Notes: a model not told the origin generated them from the letters alone. DNA of 64,000 nucleotides from Pseudodesulfovibrio indicus (GCF_001563225.1 NZ_CP014206.1:2170001-2234000), one strand, 5' to 3'. Shown: positions 26,400 through 35,423, counted from the first letter of the stretch. Numbers and translations: made by a program.

Positions 26400-27146
26400 C
26401 TATTCAGGCTTTTGCATGTAGGCCATGTATTCCTGGTTGCCCTTGGGCCCCAGGATCTTCGACGGCACCACGCCCAGGACGGTGAGCCCCAACTCGTCGG
26501 TGCAGAAGCGCAGGACCGTGTCCACGGCCTCCTTGCGCAGCCCCTCGTCGCGGACCACGCCCTTGTCGGTCTGGCCCGGCCCGACCTCGAACTGCGGCTT
26601 GATGAGCACCACCAACTCGCCCCCGGCCCGCAGGAACTGCAGGCAGGCGGGCAGTATCTTGGTCAGGGAGATGAAGGACACGTCGGCCACGATGACGTCC
26701 ACGGTCTCCGGGATCAGGTCGGGTTCGGCGTGGCGCACGTTGGTCCGTTCCAGGTTGACCACCCGGTCGTCCTGCCGGAGCTTTTCGTGCAGCTGGCCGT
26801 AGCCCACATCCACGGCGTAGACCCGCGTCGCCCCGTACTGGAGCATGCAGTCCGTGAACCCGCCGGTGGAAGCGCCCGCGTCGAGCGCGACCTTTCCCTC
26901 GAACCCGATGGAGAATTCCTCGATGGCCGTGAGCAGCTTGTACGCCCCGCGCGACACGAACCGGTCGTCGTCCGGGACCACGAACTCGGTGTCGGGCGCG
27001 AACTGCTGGCCCGGCTTGGTCACCGGCGTCTTCTGTCCATGGTCCATGTAATGGACCTTTCCGGCCATGATCAGCCGCTTGGCCTTTTCCCGGCTTTCGG
27101 TAAGGCCCTGGGAGGCCAGCAGCTGGTCCGCCCGTTCCTTCTTCAT
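26400..27146 (-). CDS. tlyA: TlyA family rRNA 2'-O-methyltransferase / putative hemolysin
   Basis: 248 residues. An S4 RNA-binding domain occupies about residues 1-65 (KKERADQLLASQGLTESRE). The FtsJ-like methyltransferase has the SAM motif LDAGASTGGFTDCML and the conserved VDVGYGQL. The Lys-Asp-Lys-Glu set seems present (K in FEGKVALDAG, D in IVADVSFISL, K in VLIKPQFE). TlyA methylates 16S and 23S rRNA cytidines in bacteria sensitive to capreomycin. The name hemolysin is historical. It lies between thrC and a DMT permease on the same strand. Confidence 0.93.
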   Translation of the reverse strand: MKKERADQLLASQGLTESREKAKRLIMAGKVHYMDHGQKTPVTKPGQQFAPDTEFVVPDDDRFVSRGAYKLLTAIEEFSIGFEGKVALDAGASTGGFTDCMLQYGATRVYAVDVGYGQLHEKLRQDDRVVNLERTNVRHAEPDLIPETVDVIVADVSFISLTKILPACLQFLRAGGELVVLIKPQFEVGPGQTDKGVVRDEGLRKEAVDTVLRFCTDELGLTVLGVVPSKILGPKGNQEYMAYMQKPE

Positions 27147-27159
27147 GCGTGGGCTCCGG

Positions 27160-28608
27160 CTATTTCTTTTCCAGTCCGAGTTTGGCGACCACCAGGTCGG
27201 CGGTCTTGCGGGTGTAGTCCGCCTCGGACAGGGCTTCCTTCTCCTCCGGGGAGATGATCAGCTGCGGCTTGTTGGCCAGGGCCATGTCCGGCTGGACCTC
27301 AAACTCGGGCGGGAAGGCGTTGTCGAAATACATGTTCTGGAAATCCACGAACTTGAGCTGGTGGGCCGTGGAGTCGAGGATGCACAGCTCGTCCTTGGAG
27401 ACCAGGCCCAGCTCCAAGGCCCGCTTGGCCCCGGCAAAGGACTCGCCGCCCTGGGTACAGGCGATGTGGCCGTTGCGGTTGGCCTGGATCATGGAGTCCA
27501 TGATCTGCTGCTCGGTGACCTGGATGACCTGGAACGCTTCCTTGCCGCCCACGGCCTCGAACTTCTCGGCGAAGTACTTCACGCGCGGGAAGGAGACGGG
27601 GTTGCCGATCATGGCCGCCTGGGCCACGGAGGCGCTGACCTTCATGGGCTTGTAGGCGCGCTCCTTGGGGTCGTCCACGGCGTAGTAGCGGTAGACCGGG
27701 TCCGCGTGGTGGGACTGCACGCCGAAGATGCGCGGCAGGTCGGTGATCACGCCCAGGGCGTGCAGCTTCAGGAAACCGGCCATGATGGCGGTGATGTTGC
27801 CCGCGTTGCCGATGGGCACGAAGATGCACTTGCCCTTCATGTCCCAGTCGTACCACTGGGCGCATTCGAAGGCATAGGACTCCTGGCCCAGGATGCGCCA
27901 GGCGTTCTTGGAGTTGAGCAGGGCCACGCGGTAGTTGTCGGCCAGGTGCTCGACCACCTTCATGCAGTCGTCGAACACGCCGGGCACTTCCAGGACCACG
28001 GCCCCGGAGCCGAGCGGCTGGGCCAGCTGGGCCGGGGTGACCTTGCCGTGGGGCAGGATGACCACGGACTTGATGGCTCCGCCCACGTAGGAGGCGTAGA
28101 GCGCGGCGGCGGCCGAGGTGTCGCCGGTGGAGGCGCAGACCGTCAGGATCTGGTCCCAGCCGTTCTTGCGGATCAGGGAGCGCAGGTAGGAGAAGCCGCA
28201 GGCCATGCCCCGGTCCTTGAAGGACGCGGACGGGTTCTGGCCGTCGTTCTTGTAGGCCGTGCGCAGGCCGGTGGCCGCCCGCAGGGTGGGGCTGGACTCG
28301 ATGACCGGGGTGTTGCCCTCGCCCAGGTAGACGATGTCCTCTTCCTCCAGCACCGGGGCCATCAGTTCGTAGAACCGGAAGACGCCGCGCAGGGCGATCT
28401 TCTTGGAGGCCGCGCGGCCGTCGAAGATGGCGCGCCACTGTTCGCCGGAGGTCTTCTTGAGTTCGTCGAAATTCAGGTTGTCGAGCAGGAACACGCCGCC
28501 GCAGTCGGGGCAGGTGTAGTACAGCTCGTCCGTGGGGAATCGCTTGCCGCAACCAAGGCAGAAGTATTCCATGTGTCCGCGGTAGGAAGGAAACAGATCG
28601 GCAGTCAT
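27160..28608 (-). CDS. thrC: Threonine synthase
   Basis: 482 residues from the ATG at 28608. The PLP lysine is in PSASFKDRGM (about residue 130), followed by the phosphate cup TGDTSAAAALYA. The last step of threonine synthesis, from O-phosphohomoserine, is expected. Unusually, the N-terminus holds a zinc-ribbon-like CLGCGKRF and YTCPDCGG (four cysteines), a feature of one class of archaeal and deltaproteobacterial ThrC. The ORF could extend upstream to 28809, but those residues are not conserved. It is the first gene of a short operon with tlyA and a permease. Confidence 0.92.
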   Translation of the reverse strand: MTADLFPSYRGHMEYFCLGCGKRFPTDELYYTCPDCGGVFLLDNLNFDELKKTSGEQWRAIFDGRAASKKIALRGVFRFYELMAPVLEEEDIVYLGEGNTPVIESSPTLRAATGLRTAYKNDGQNPSASFKDRGMACGFSYLRSLIRKNGWDQILTVCASTGDTSAAAALYASYVGGAIKSVVILPHGKVTPAQLAQPLGSGAVVLEVPGVFDDCMKVVEHLADNYRVALLNSKNAWRILGQESYAFECAQWYDWDMKGKCIFVPIGNAGNITAIMAGFLKLHALGVITDLPRIFGVQSHHADPVYRYYAVDDPKERAYKPMKVSASVAQAAMIGNPVSFPRVKYFAEKFEAVGGKEAFQVIQVTEQQIMDSMIQANRNGHIACTQGGESFAGAKRALELGLVSKDELCILDSTAHQLKFVDFQNMYFDNAFPPEFEVQPDMALANKPQLIISPEEKEALSEADYTRKTADLVVAKLGLEKK

Positions 28609-28763
28609 TGGCTCACCCGGTGAAAAAAGGTTCTCTCCATGCCCGAAAAGGGCATGAAAGGTTCGCTTAAAAGGTAGTGAATGGCAAGTCGAAATTGTGT
28701 AGGCTGGCCTCGCAAACAGCGGGACGGCAGGGCGAAACCGCCTTCGGCCGTCCGGGAGAATCC

Positions 28764-29648
28764 ATGAAGAAAAGAACCATATCCCTGGTCCTGGGCAGCG
28801 GCGGCGCACGCGGGCTGGCCCACATCGGCGTCATCCGCTGGCTGGAGGAACACGATTGCGAGATCAAAGCCATCTCGGGCTGCTCCATGGGCGCGCTGGT
28901 GGGCGGCATCCACGCCATCGGCAAGCTCGATGAATACGAGCGCTGGGCGCGCGCCATCACCAAGCGGGACATGCTCGCCCTGCTGGACGTCTCCTTCGGC
29001 CTGGACGGGCTGATCAAGGGCGACCGGCTCATCGAGACCCTGCGCAACCTGGTGGGCGAGGCGCGCATAGAGGACCTGCCGATCAACTTCACCGCCGTGG
29101 CCGCGAACATCTCCCGGCGCAAAGAGGTCTGGTTCACCCAGGGACCGGTCTTCGACGCGGTCAAGGCGTCCATCGCCCTGCCGATCTTTTTCAAGCCCGT
29201 GGTCATCGACGGCGAGGACATCATCGACGGCGGCATCCTCAACCCGGTGCCCATCGCCCCGACCTTCAGCGACCGCAACGATTTCACCATCGCGGTCAAT
29301 CTCTGCGCCCCTCCGGTGAAAGGCGTGGAGATATCCGCAGACAAGGTTTCGGGAGAGGAGGAAGGTTCGGGACTGTCCAATGCCGTGGCCGACTTCATCG
29401 GCAGCCTGACCGACAAGATTTCCATGAAGCGCAAGGAATTCCGCGCCTACGATATCCTCTACAAGTCCTTCGACGCCATGCAGGGGACCATCGCCCGGCA
29501 GAAGATCGCGGCCTATCCGCCCGACGCGGTGCTGGACATCCCCATCAACCTGGGGAGCCTGATGGACTTCGACAAGGCCGCGCCCATGATCCGCTACGGC
29601 TACGACCTTGCCGGGGAGAAGCTGCCCAAGATCCTCGGCTCCCGTTAG
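28764..29648 (+). CDS. Patatin-like phospholipase family protein
   Basis: 294 residues from the ATG at 28764, which follows GGGAGAA. The oxyanion-hole motif GSGGARG, the nucleophile elbow GCSMGAL (GxSxG, Ser about residue 45) and the catalytic DGG in IIDGGILNP are all present, giving a complete Ser-Asp dyad. No signal peptide is seen, so it is probably a cytoplasmic or peripheral lipid hydrolase of the RssA type. The last four bases overlap the convergent LysR gene. The physiological lipid is unknown. Confidence 0.92.
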   Translation: MKKRTISLVLGSGGARGLAHIGVIRWLEEHDCEIKAISGCSMGALVGGIHAIGKLDEYERWARAITKRDMLALLDVSFGLDGLIKGDRLIETLRNLVGEARIEDLPINFTAVAANISRRKEVWFTQGPVFDAVKASIALPIFFKPVVIDGEDIIDGGILNPVPIAPTFSDRNDFTIAVNLCAPPVKGVEISADKVSGEEEGSGLSNAVADFIGSLTDKISMKRKEFRAYDILYKSFDAMQGTIARQKIAAYPPDAVLDIPINLGSLMDFDKAAPMIRYGYDLAGEKLPKILGSR

Positions 29649-30514
29649 GGGACGAGGAGCAGTTCCTGGCGCATGAACCCGGCGAAGGCCTCCAGGATGG
29701 CCGGCCTCTTGTTCCGTCCGGCCCTGAGTTGAATGGCGACGGGCCGGATTTCCGGCAATCCGTCGCCGGGCACGGCCAGGCGGCAGCCCTCGGCCACCGT
29801 GCCCACGGAGACAGGCCCCACGGCAAGCCCGGCGCGGATGGCCGCCAGGACGCCCGTCATGCTCGGGCTGCCATACGCCACGCGGTAGGGGATGGACGCC
29901 CGCTCCAGTGCGGCCAGCCCGTTGCGCCGGTACAGGCAGCCCTGGTGGTACAGGGCGAGGGGCAATGGGCGGCGCTCCACGGGCGCTCCTCTGTCGGCCA
30001 CCAGCCAGGCCAGGGGCAGCGGGCGCGAATCCACGGCCCCGGCGGTTTCTTCGGTGGTCAGAACGACGTCCAGCTCACCGGCCCGGTACATTTCCCGCAG
30101 CCTTGAGGAGTCATCGCAGTAGACGTCCACCTGAACTCTCGGGTGGGCGGCGGCGAACCGTTGGAGCGCGCCCGGCAGATAGCGGGTGGCGTAGTCTTCG
30201 GGCGCGCCGCAGCGGACCACGCCGTGCATCCGGGGGGTGCCGATGGCGACAAGGGCCTCGTCGTGCAGGTCGAGCAGCCGCCGGGCATACCTGTAGAGCA
30301 CATCGCCCTCGGTCGTCAGGGCCACACCGCGTCCCTCGCGCCGGAACAGCTCCCTTCCCAGGTCGGTCTCCAGCCGTTTCATCTGCATGCTCACCGCCGA
30401 CTGAGTGCGGTGAACAAGCGGGGCCGCCCGGGTGAAGCTGCCGCTGTCGGCCGCTGCCACAAAGGTACGCAGCAGGTCGGGCGGGAGTTGGATCAAGGAT
30501 GTCTCATCAAGCAT
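29645..30514 (-). CDS. LysR family transcriptional regulator
   Basis: 289 residues. The N-terminal winged helix (LRTFVAAADSGSFTRAAPLV, then QSAVSMQMKRLE) is standard LysR. The effector domain begins near residue 90 (MHGVVRCGAPEDYATRYLP). It is divergent from a carboxymuconolactone decarboxylase-like gene 83 bases away, the typical LysR arrangement for the controlled target. The effector is not known. Confidence 0.93.
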   Translation of the reverse strand: MLDETSLIQLPPDLLRTFVAAADSGSFTRAAPLVHRTQSAVSMQMKRLETDLGRELFRREGRGVALTTEGDVLYRYARRLLDLHDEALVAIGTPRMHGVVRCGAPEDYATRYLPGALQRFAAAHPRVQVDVYCDDSSRLREMYRAGELDVVLTTEETAGAVDSRPLPLAWLVADRGAPVERRPLPLALYHQGCLYRRNGLAALERASIPYRVAYGSPSMTGVLAAIRAGLAVGPVSVGTVAEGCRLAVPGDGLPEIRPVAIQLRAGRNKRPAILEAFAGFMRQELLLVP

Positions 30515-30597
30515 GCTTATGTCTTAAATGAAAATAATTCGTTTATCGAATGCCTTGCGCCCGGCCATAGTGACGGAAACAAAAGCAAGGAGACGCC

Positions 30598-30945
30598 ATG
30601 CTCGAAAATCAGACGGAACTTCGGAAGAACATCGAAAGGAACTGGGCCGCCTTCAAGCGGGCCATGCCGGAACTGACGCAGGCGCAGGAGGCGCACACCA
30701 TGGAGGTGTACAAGGACGGCGAGGTCGGCGGGAAGCACAAGCGGCTCATGGCCCTTGTCGGCGCGCTGGTCAGCGGCTGCCGAGGGTGCATCCTCTTCCA
30801 GACCAACGCGGCCCTGGAGCTGGGAGCCACGGCGGGCGAGATCCTCGAATCGTGCGCAGTGGCGGTCTCGCTCGGCGGGACCATGGCCTCGGCCAACACC
30901 GTGCGGGTGATCGAGTACCTCGTCGAGAACGGGGTTATGGAATAG
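30598..30945 (+). CDS. Carboxymuconolactone decarboxylase / AhpD-like protein
   Basis: 115 residues. The AhpD-type CxxC is in VSGCRGCILFQTNAALELG, followed by the helix ATAGEILESCAVAVSLGG. CMD family proteins with this motif act as small thiol peroxidase partners; those without it decarboxylate lactones. The Cys pair argues for a redox role. The RBS is AAGGAGACG. The gene is probably controlled by the divergent LysR regulator. Confidence 0.85.
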   Translation: MLENQTELRKNIERNWAAFKRAMPELTQAQEAHTMEVYKDGEVGGKHKRLMALVGALVSGCRGCILFQTNAALELGATAGEILESCAVAVSLGGTMASANTVRVIEYLVENGVME

Positions 30946-30958
30946 GCGAGAGCCCTGC

Positions 30959-31456
30959 CTAGGGCCAGATGCGGGGGATGGACAGGATGACCATGGACGC
31001 GCCGATGGCGGTCTTGACCGTGAAGCCCAGCGCCTTGCCCACGAACGCGCCCTTGGCGGCGCGCAAGGCCTCGGGCCGGGTGCGGCCGGGCATTTCGGCC
31101 ACCAGGCAGCCGAGCCACGCGCCGCCCAGGGCGCCGATGAGCGCCCCCAGGCCGAAGAGGAAGGACGCGCCGAAGATCGCTCCGGCGATGGCCCCGACGA
31201 TGCCGCCCAGGTTGCCCCGCACGGACGCCCCGTAGCGGCCCGCGCCCCAGGCCTGGAGCGCGAACTCCAGCGCTTCGCCCATGGCCGCGGCCACGCCGAG
31301 CAGGAGCACGTAGTTCCAGGTCATGGACTCGGGGTAGACGTACTTCCACAGCGCCACCAGAGCCAGGGCCAGCCAGTTGGCGGGCAGGCTGAATATCTGG
31401 AGCACCTGGGAGAGCATCAGCCCCAGGATGAGCAGGATGGCCCAGAAGTATTCCAT
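30959..31456 (-). CDS. DUF456 family membrane protein
   Basis: 165 residues with four or five hydrophobic segments rich in glycine. The order matches DUF456: MEYFWAILLILGLMLSQVLQ, then a GIVGAIAGAIFGASFLFGLG glycine-zipper core and a final amphipathic helix. The function is unknown in the family. It starts six bases after the phenylacetate-CoA ligase stop and closes the long ribosomal-protein/dnaB-linked transcription unit. Confidence 0.82.
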   Translation of the reverse strand: MEYFWAILLILGLMLSQVLQIFSLPANWLALALVALWKYVYPESMTWNYVLLLGVAAAMGEALEFALQAWGAGRYGASVRGNLGGIVGAIAGAIFGASFLFGLGALIGALGGAWLGCLVAEMPGRTRPEALRAAKGAFVGKALGFTVKTAIGASMVILSIPRIWP

Positions 31457-31462
31457 GCGGGC

Positions 31463-32752
31463 CTATTCCTTGTCGCGCAGGTCCACCACGCGGACGGCCT
31501 TGCCCTCGGCCTTGGGGATGGAGTCGGACTGGCACAGCTCCACGCGCGGGGTGACCAGGATCTCGCTGCACAGATTCTTGGCGATGCGCTTCTGCAAGCC
31601 TTGCAGGGCGCGCATGTCCTCGACGAAGAATTCGTCCTTGATCTCGACCTTGACCTTCATCTGGTCGGAGATGCCGTCGCTGACCAGCTCGATGAGATAG
31701 TTCTGGCCCACCTCGGGCATGGCCATGAGGCACTGCTCGATCTGCATGGGATAGATGTTCACGCCCTTTAAGATCATCATGTCGTCGGCCCGGCCGGTGA
31801 TGCGGTCGATGCGCCGGTGGGTGCGTCCGCACTCGCACTTGCCGGGGATGAACCGGGTCAGGTCGCGGGTGCGGTAGCGGATGATCGGCATGCCCTCGCG
31901 CGTGAGGGTGGTCATGACCAGCTCGCCCACTTCGCCCTCGGCCACGGGTTCGCCGGTCTCGGGGTTGATGATCTCGGCGATGTAGGCGTCCTCCCACAGG
32001 TGCATGCCGTTTTGGTGCACGCACTCGAAGGCCACGCCCGGGCCGTTCATCTCGGAGAGGCCGTAGGAATTGTACGCCTTGATGTGCATCAGCTTCTCGA
32101 TCTTGGCGCGGGCCTCCTCGGTGTGCGGCTCGGCGCCGATGAGGGCGATGCGCCACGGCATGTCCTCGGGCTCGAATCCTTCCTCGCGCACCTTCTGGGC
32201 GAAATACAGGGCAAAGGACGGGATGATGTGCAGGACCGTGACCTGGTGGTCGCGGATGAGCTTGATCTGGCGCTTGGTGTTGCCCGCGCCCGCCGGGATG
32301 GTCAGCATGCCGAGGCGCTCGGACCCGTAGTGGATGCCCAAACCGCCGGTGAACAGCCCGTAGCCGGAGGTGTTCTGGAGCACGTCGGTCTTGCGGCAGC
32401 CGCAACAGTACATGGACCGGGCCATGAGGTCGGCCCAGGTATCCAGATCCTTCTGGGTGTAGAAGACCGCCACCGGGGTGCCGGTGGTGCCGCTGGAGGC
32501 GTGCAGCCGCACGAACTCCTCAAGGGGCTTGGTCAGCAGGCCGTGGGGATACTGGCTGCGCAGGTCGTCCTTGGTGGTGAAGGGCAGCTTGGCCACGTCG
32601 GCCGGGGTCCTGATGTCGTTCGGGTCGATGGACTTGAACCGCTCTGCGTAGAAGGGCGAGCGTTTGGCGTTCTCGATGGTCTCTCGCAGGCGTTCGACCT
32701 GGAGTTCCTCCAGGGCGGCGCGGTCCATGGCTTCTACTGGATCGTAGTACAT
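31463..32752 (-). CDS. paaK: Phenylacetate-CoA ligase
   Basis: 429 residues, the PaaK length. The AMP-binding motif is HASSGTTGTPVAVFYT, followed by SGYGLFTGGLGIHYG, the aryl-CoA ligase pattern and the late segment GRADDMMILKGVNIYP. It forms an acyl-AMP and then a CoA thioester from phenylacetate or a related aryl acid. No other paa genes are nearby, so in an anaerobe it may serve indole-acetate or phenylpyruvate metabolism instead. The ATG lies 21 bases after dnaB. Confidence 0.92.
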   Translation of the reverse strand: MYYDPVEAMDRAALEELQVERLRETIENAKRSPFYAERFKSIDPNDIRTPADVAKLPFTTKDDLRSQYPHGLLTKPLEEFVRLHASSGTTGTPVAVFYTQKDLDTWADLMARSMYCCGCRKTDVLQNTSGYGLFTGGLGIHYGSERLGMLTIPAGAGNTKRQIKLIRDHQVTVLHIIPSFALYFAQKVREEGFEPEDMPWRIALIGAEPHTEEARAKIEKLMHIKAYNSYGLSEMNGPGVAFECVHQNGMHLWEDAYIAEIINPETGEPVAEGEVGELVMTTLTREGMPIIRYRTRDLTRFIPGKCECGRTHRRIDRITGRADDMMILKGVNIYPMQIEQCLMAMPEVGQNYLIELVSDGISDQMKVKVEIKDEFFVEDMRALQGLQKRIAKNLCSEILVTPRVELCQSDSIPKAEGKAVRVVDLRDKE

Positions 32753-32773
32753 AGCGGTTCCGCAGGATTAGGG

Positions 32774-34228
32774 TTAGTCGGAGTCCTGGTGGAATCCCTC
32801 GGGCAGTTCGGAGGGATAGGCCGTGGCGTCCATGTTCTCGAACAGGGTGTATTCCTTCTTGAAGAAGAGCTCGCAGCGGCCGGTGGGACCGTTGCGCTGC
32901 TTGCCGATGATGACTTCCGCGTGGTTCTTGAGCGGGTTGTCCTCGCTCTTGTTGTACGCGGCGTCGCGGTAGAGAAAGATGATGATGTCCGCGTCCTGCT
33001 CGATGGCCCCGGATTCGCGAAGGTCCGACATCATGGGCCGCTTGTCCGTGCGTTCCTCGACCTTGCGGTTGAGCTGGGACAGGGCGATGACCGGCACGTC
33101 CAGCTCCTTGGCCAGCGCCTTGAGGTGCCGGGAGATGTCCGAGATCTCCTGCTCGCGGGAGTCGGGCCGGGCGCTGGAGCGCATGAGCTGGAGGTAGTCG
33201 ATGACGATCAGGCCGAGGTTGTGCTCCGCCTTGAGGCGGCGGCAGCGGGCCTGGAGCTCCAGGGTGGACAGGGCCGGGGTGTCGTCGATGTAGATCGGGG
33301 CCTTGCTCAGGACGTCCGCGCCCTCGTAGAGCTTGTTCCAGTCCGAGTCGTCCAGGTAGCCGGTACGCAGGTTGGACAGCTCCACCTTGGATTGCACGGC
33401 GAGCAGACGGGTCATGAGCTGCTCCATGGACATTTCCAGGGAGAAGATGGCCGTGGGACACTCGGACCGGGCCGCGGCGCGCAGGGCCACGTTCAGGGCG
33501 AAGGCGGTCTTGCCCATGGACGGGCGGCCCGCGATGATGATCAGGTCGGAGTTCTGCAACCCGGCGGTCATGGCGTCGAAGTCGTGATAGTGGGTCTGGA
33601 TGCCGGTGACCACGGATTTGTTGTTGAAGCGGGCCGTCAGCTCGTCGAAGACCTTGGGCACGAGCTGGCCGCTGGACATCAGGCCGCGCATCTCCTTGCT
33701 TTGTGCGATGCGGAAGATTTCCTTCTCGGATTCGTCCAGGACCTCGCCCACGTCGCGCGAGGAGAAGCAGTTGGAGATGATGCCGCTAGAAATGTCGATC
33801 AGTTCGCGCAGGATGCATTTGTCGCGCACGATCTGGGCGTGGTGCAGGGCGTTGGAGGCGCTGACCACGGAATCGGAGAGTTCGGCCAGATAGACCGGCC
33901 CGCCCACGGTGTCCAGGGTGTCGTTCTTGGCCAACTGGTTGGCCACGGTGATCACGTCGATGGGCTGGTGGTCGTCGTAGAGCTGGACGAACGACTTGAA
34001 GATGTCGCGGTGGACGGGAGAATAGAAATCGTCCGGGCCGATGATGTCCACCAGCTGGTGGAACATGTGCTCGGACTGGAACACGCCGCCGAGGACGGCC
34101 TGCTCCGCTTCAAGGGAGTGCGGGGGGACTTTGCGTAAGAGATCGGAAGAGGCCCTGTCCAGGGCCTCTTCCGGATTATCAGCGTATTGGCCTGATCTAG
34201 GCCTCTGCGGTTTCGGCGTCTTCGGCAT
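32774..34228 (-). CDS. dnaB: Replicative DNA helicase DnaB
   Basis: 484 residues. The N-terminal domain starts at VPPHSLEAEQAVLGG (about residue 36). RecA-like motifs include GRPSMGKTAFALN (Walker A), LIVIDYLQLM (Walker B) and the closing arginine segment. It is the hexameric ring helicase of the replication fork. The only good start is the ATG at 34228, which overlaps the rplI end by 32 bases and adds about 35 residues before the conserved part. A perfect hairpin lies in this leader-coding stretch. No intein is seen. Confidence 0.95.
   Translation of the reverse strand: MPKTPKPQRPRSGQYADNPEEALDRASSDLLRKVPPHSLEAEQAVLGGVFQSEHMFHQLVDIIGPDDFYSPVHRDIFKSFVQLYDDHQPIDVITVANQLAKNDTLDTVGGPVYLAELSDSVVSASNALHHAQIVRDKCILRELIDISSGIISNCFSSRDVGEVLDESEKEIFRIAQSKEMRGLMSSGQLVPKVFDELTARFNNKSVVTGIQTHYHDFDAMTAGLQNSDLIIIAGRPSMGKTAFALNVALRAAARSECPTAIFSLEMSMEQLMTRLLAVQSKVELSNLRTGYLDDSDWNKLYEGADVLSKAPIYIDDTPALSTLELQARCRRLKAEHNLGLIVIDYLQLMRSSARPDSREQEISDISRHLKALAKELDVPVIALSQLNRKVEERTDKRPMMSDLRESGAIEQDADIIIFLYRDAAYNKSEDNPLKNHAEVIIGKQRNGPTGRCELFFKKEYTLFENMDATAYPSELPEGFHQDSD
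34145..34172. terminator. Terminator-like perfect hairpin inside the 5' end of dnaB
   Basis: GGAAGAGGCCCT, loop GTCC, AGGGCCTCTTCC on the plus strand: a perfect 12-bp stem with a 4-base loop. On the minus strand it lies 24 bases after the rplI stop and within codons 19-28 of dnaB. The following bases (GATCTCTTACG) give only a weak U-tract. It may attenuate transcription or slow translation between the ribosomal genes and dnaB. Confidence 0.5.
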
Positions 34229-34739
34229 TCGCTACGGATTCCTCGACGGCCTCGGCCTTTTCTGCGGGTTCTTCAATTTCCTCGACAACGGGGCCGCCAT
34301 GACGGACCACGGCAAGCTTCAGCTCGCCCATGACGTCGGGGTGCAGACGGATTTCGATGTCGTATTCACCCAGGGAACGGATGGGTTCGGCCAGCAGGAT
34401 CTTGCGGCGATCGATGTCGATGCCGGCGGCTTCCATGGCGTCACCGATGTTGGAGGTGGTGACGGAGCCGTACAGCTTGTCGCCGTCGCCAACGCGAACC
34501 TCGATCTCGATCGGGGTGGCGGCGATGCGCTCGGCCAGACCTTCGGCCTGGGCGCGCAGGGAATCGGCCTGCTCCTGCAGTTTGCGGCGTTCCAGCTCGA
34601 AGGCCTTCAGGTTCGCCTTGGTGGCCGGCTTGGCCAGACCCTGCGGGATCAGGTAGTTGCGGCCGTAGCCGGGCTTGACAGTGACGATGTCTCCGAGTCG
34701 ACCCAGAGAGTCGACGTCAGCGCGTAAAATAAGTTTCAT
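34197..34739 (-). CDS. rplI: 50S ribosomal protein L9
   Basis: 180 residues. The N-terminal part has the standard MKLILRADVDSLGRLGDIV and the GYGRNYLIPQGLA loop that binds 23S rRNA. The long connecting helix and the C-terminal domain follow. About 30 extra residues at the C-terminus are acidic and alanine-rich (EEPAEKAEAVEES), longer than the usual length of about 150 residues. The role of the tail is unknown. It lies 12 bases after rpsR in the classic rpsF-rpsR-rplI-dnaB unit. Confidence 0.97.
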   Translation of the reverse strand: MKLILRADVDSLGRLGDIVTVKPGYGRNYLIPQGLAKPATKANLKAFELERRKLQEQADSLRAQAEGLAERIAATPIEIEVRVGDGDKLYGSVTTSNIGDAMEAAGIDIDRRKILLAEPIRSLGEYDIEIRLHPDVMGELKLAVVRHGGPVVEEIEEPAEKAEAVEESVANAEDAETAEA

Positions 34740-34751
34740 CGGTCCTCCCTC

Positions 34752-35015
34752 CTACATGGAGCTCCGCTTCTTCACATCAGTGCTGTGAACGGTGGTGTAG
34801 AAAAGCAGGGCCATCTGACGGGCGCGCTTGATTTCGTTGGTCAGCCGGCGCTGGTGCTTGGCGCAGGTGCCGGTGATGCGGCGGGCAATGATCTTGCCGC
34901 GCTCGGTGACGAAATCCCGGAGGATGTCCGGGCGCTTGTAATCCAGGGGAAGTTCGGCGTCCGCGCAGAAGCGGCAGAACTTTTTCCTCGGGGTGAATTT
35001 CTTGCGAAATGCCAT
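34752..35015 (-). CDS. rpsR: 30S ribosomal protein S18
   Basis: 87 residues. Conserved segments are [35 protein letters not shown] and [18 protein letters not shown]. Cysteines 14, 17 and 51 give a zinc-binding look (the C+ form). S18 binds S6 in the platform of the small subunit. It lies 11 bases after rpsF. Confidence 0.97.
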   Translation of the reverse strand: MAFRKKFTPRKKFCRFCADAELPLDYKRPDILRDFVTERGKIIARRITGTCAKHQRRLTNEIKRARQMALLFYTTVHSTDVKKRSSM

Positions 35016-35026
35016 GGTGAAACCTC

Positions 35027-35317
35027 CTAGGCAGCCAGTTTGACGGTCATGAACTTGAAGATGCCGTCGGTGATGCGGATGTTGCGTTCAAGCTCGGCAA
35101 CCAGCGCGCCGGGGGCTTCGTACACCATGCGAACGTAGTATCCACGGGTCTGCTTCTGGACGGGGTAGGCCAGCTGGCGCATGCCCCAGTCGTCGGTCTC
35201 AACCATTTTGCCGCCGTCGCGATCCACGATGCCGGTGAGGGTGTCCAGGATGGTTCTCCTGTCTTCCTCAGCCAGCTCCGGAGAGAGCAGGACGAGCGTC
35301 TCGTAATTGTTTGCCAT
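35027..35317 (-). CDS. rpsF: 30S ribosomal protein S6
   Basis: 96 residues from the ATG at 35317, with AAAAGGAG nine bases before. The family pattern is clear: [16 protein letters not shown] at the start and [16 protein letters not shown] in the middle. A short leader of about 55 bases follows the promoter and can fold through CTCC and GGAG arms. In many bacteria the S6-S18 complex represses this operon through such a leader, but the motif was not verified here. It is the first gene of the unit that runs to DUF456. Confidence 0.96.
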   Translation of the reverse strand: MANNYETLVLLSPELAEEDRRTILDTLTGIVDRDGGKMVETDDWGMRQLAYPVQKQTRGYYVRMVYEAPGALVAELERNIRITDGIFKFMTVKLAA

Positions 35318-35377
35318 TTTGGTACTCCTTTTGGTCATTGGCCCTCCACCACATGGGGAGAGCAAGGCAAGAGGGGT

Positions 35378-35406
35378 TACATATTGGGAAACGGGCCGTC
35401 TGTCAA
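35378..35406 (-). promoter_or_regulatory. Promoter of the rpsF-rpsR-rplI-dnaB unit
   Basis: On the minus strand, TTGACA (35406-35401), a 17-base spacer and TATGTA (35383-35378). This is a near-consensus sigma-70 promoter, 17 bases downstream of the end of the small UGA-containing reading frame. Confidence 0.8.
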
Positions 35407-35423
35407 GAGGCCCCCCCATCCCT

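Noticed and set aside
28609-28809. N-terminal extension of threonine synthase
   Set aside because: The extra residues are not protein-like for this family, and the ATG at 28608 fits the conserved zinc-ribbon start.
30609-32405. 598-codon minus-strand frame over the CMD gene, DUF456 and paaK
   Set aside because: Arg/Pro/Gly-rich shadow of paaK in another frame.
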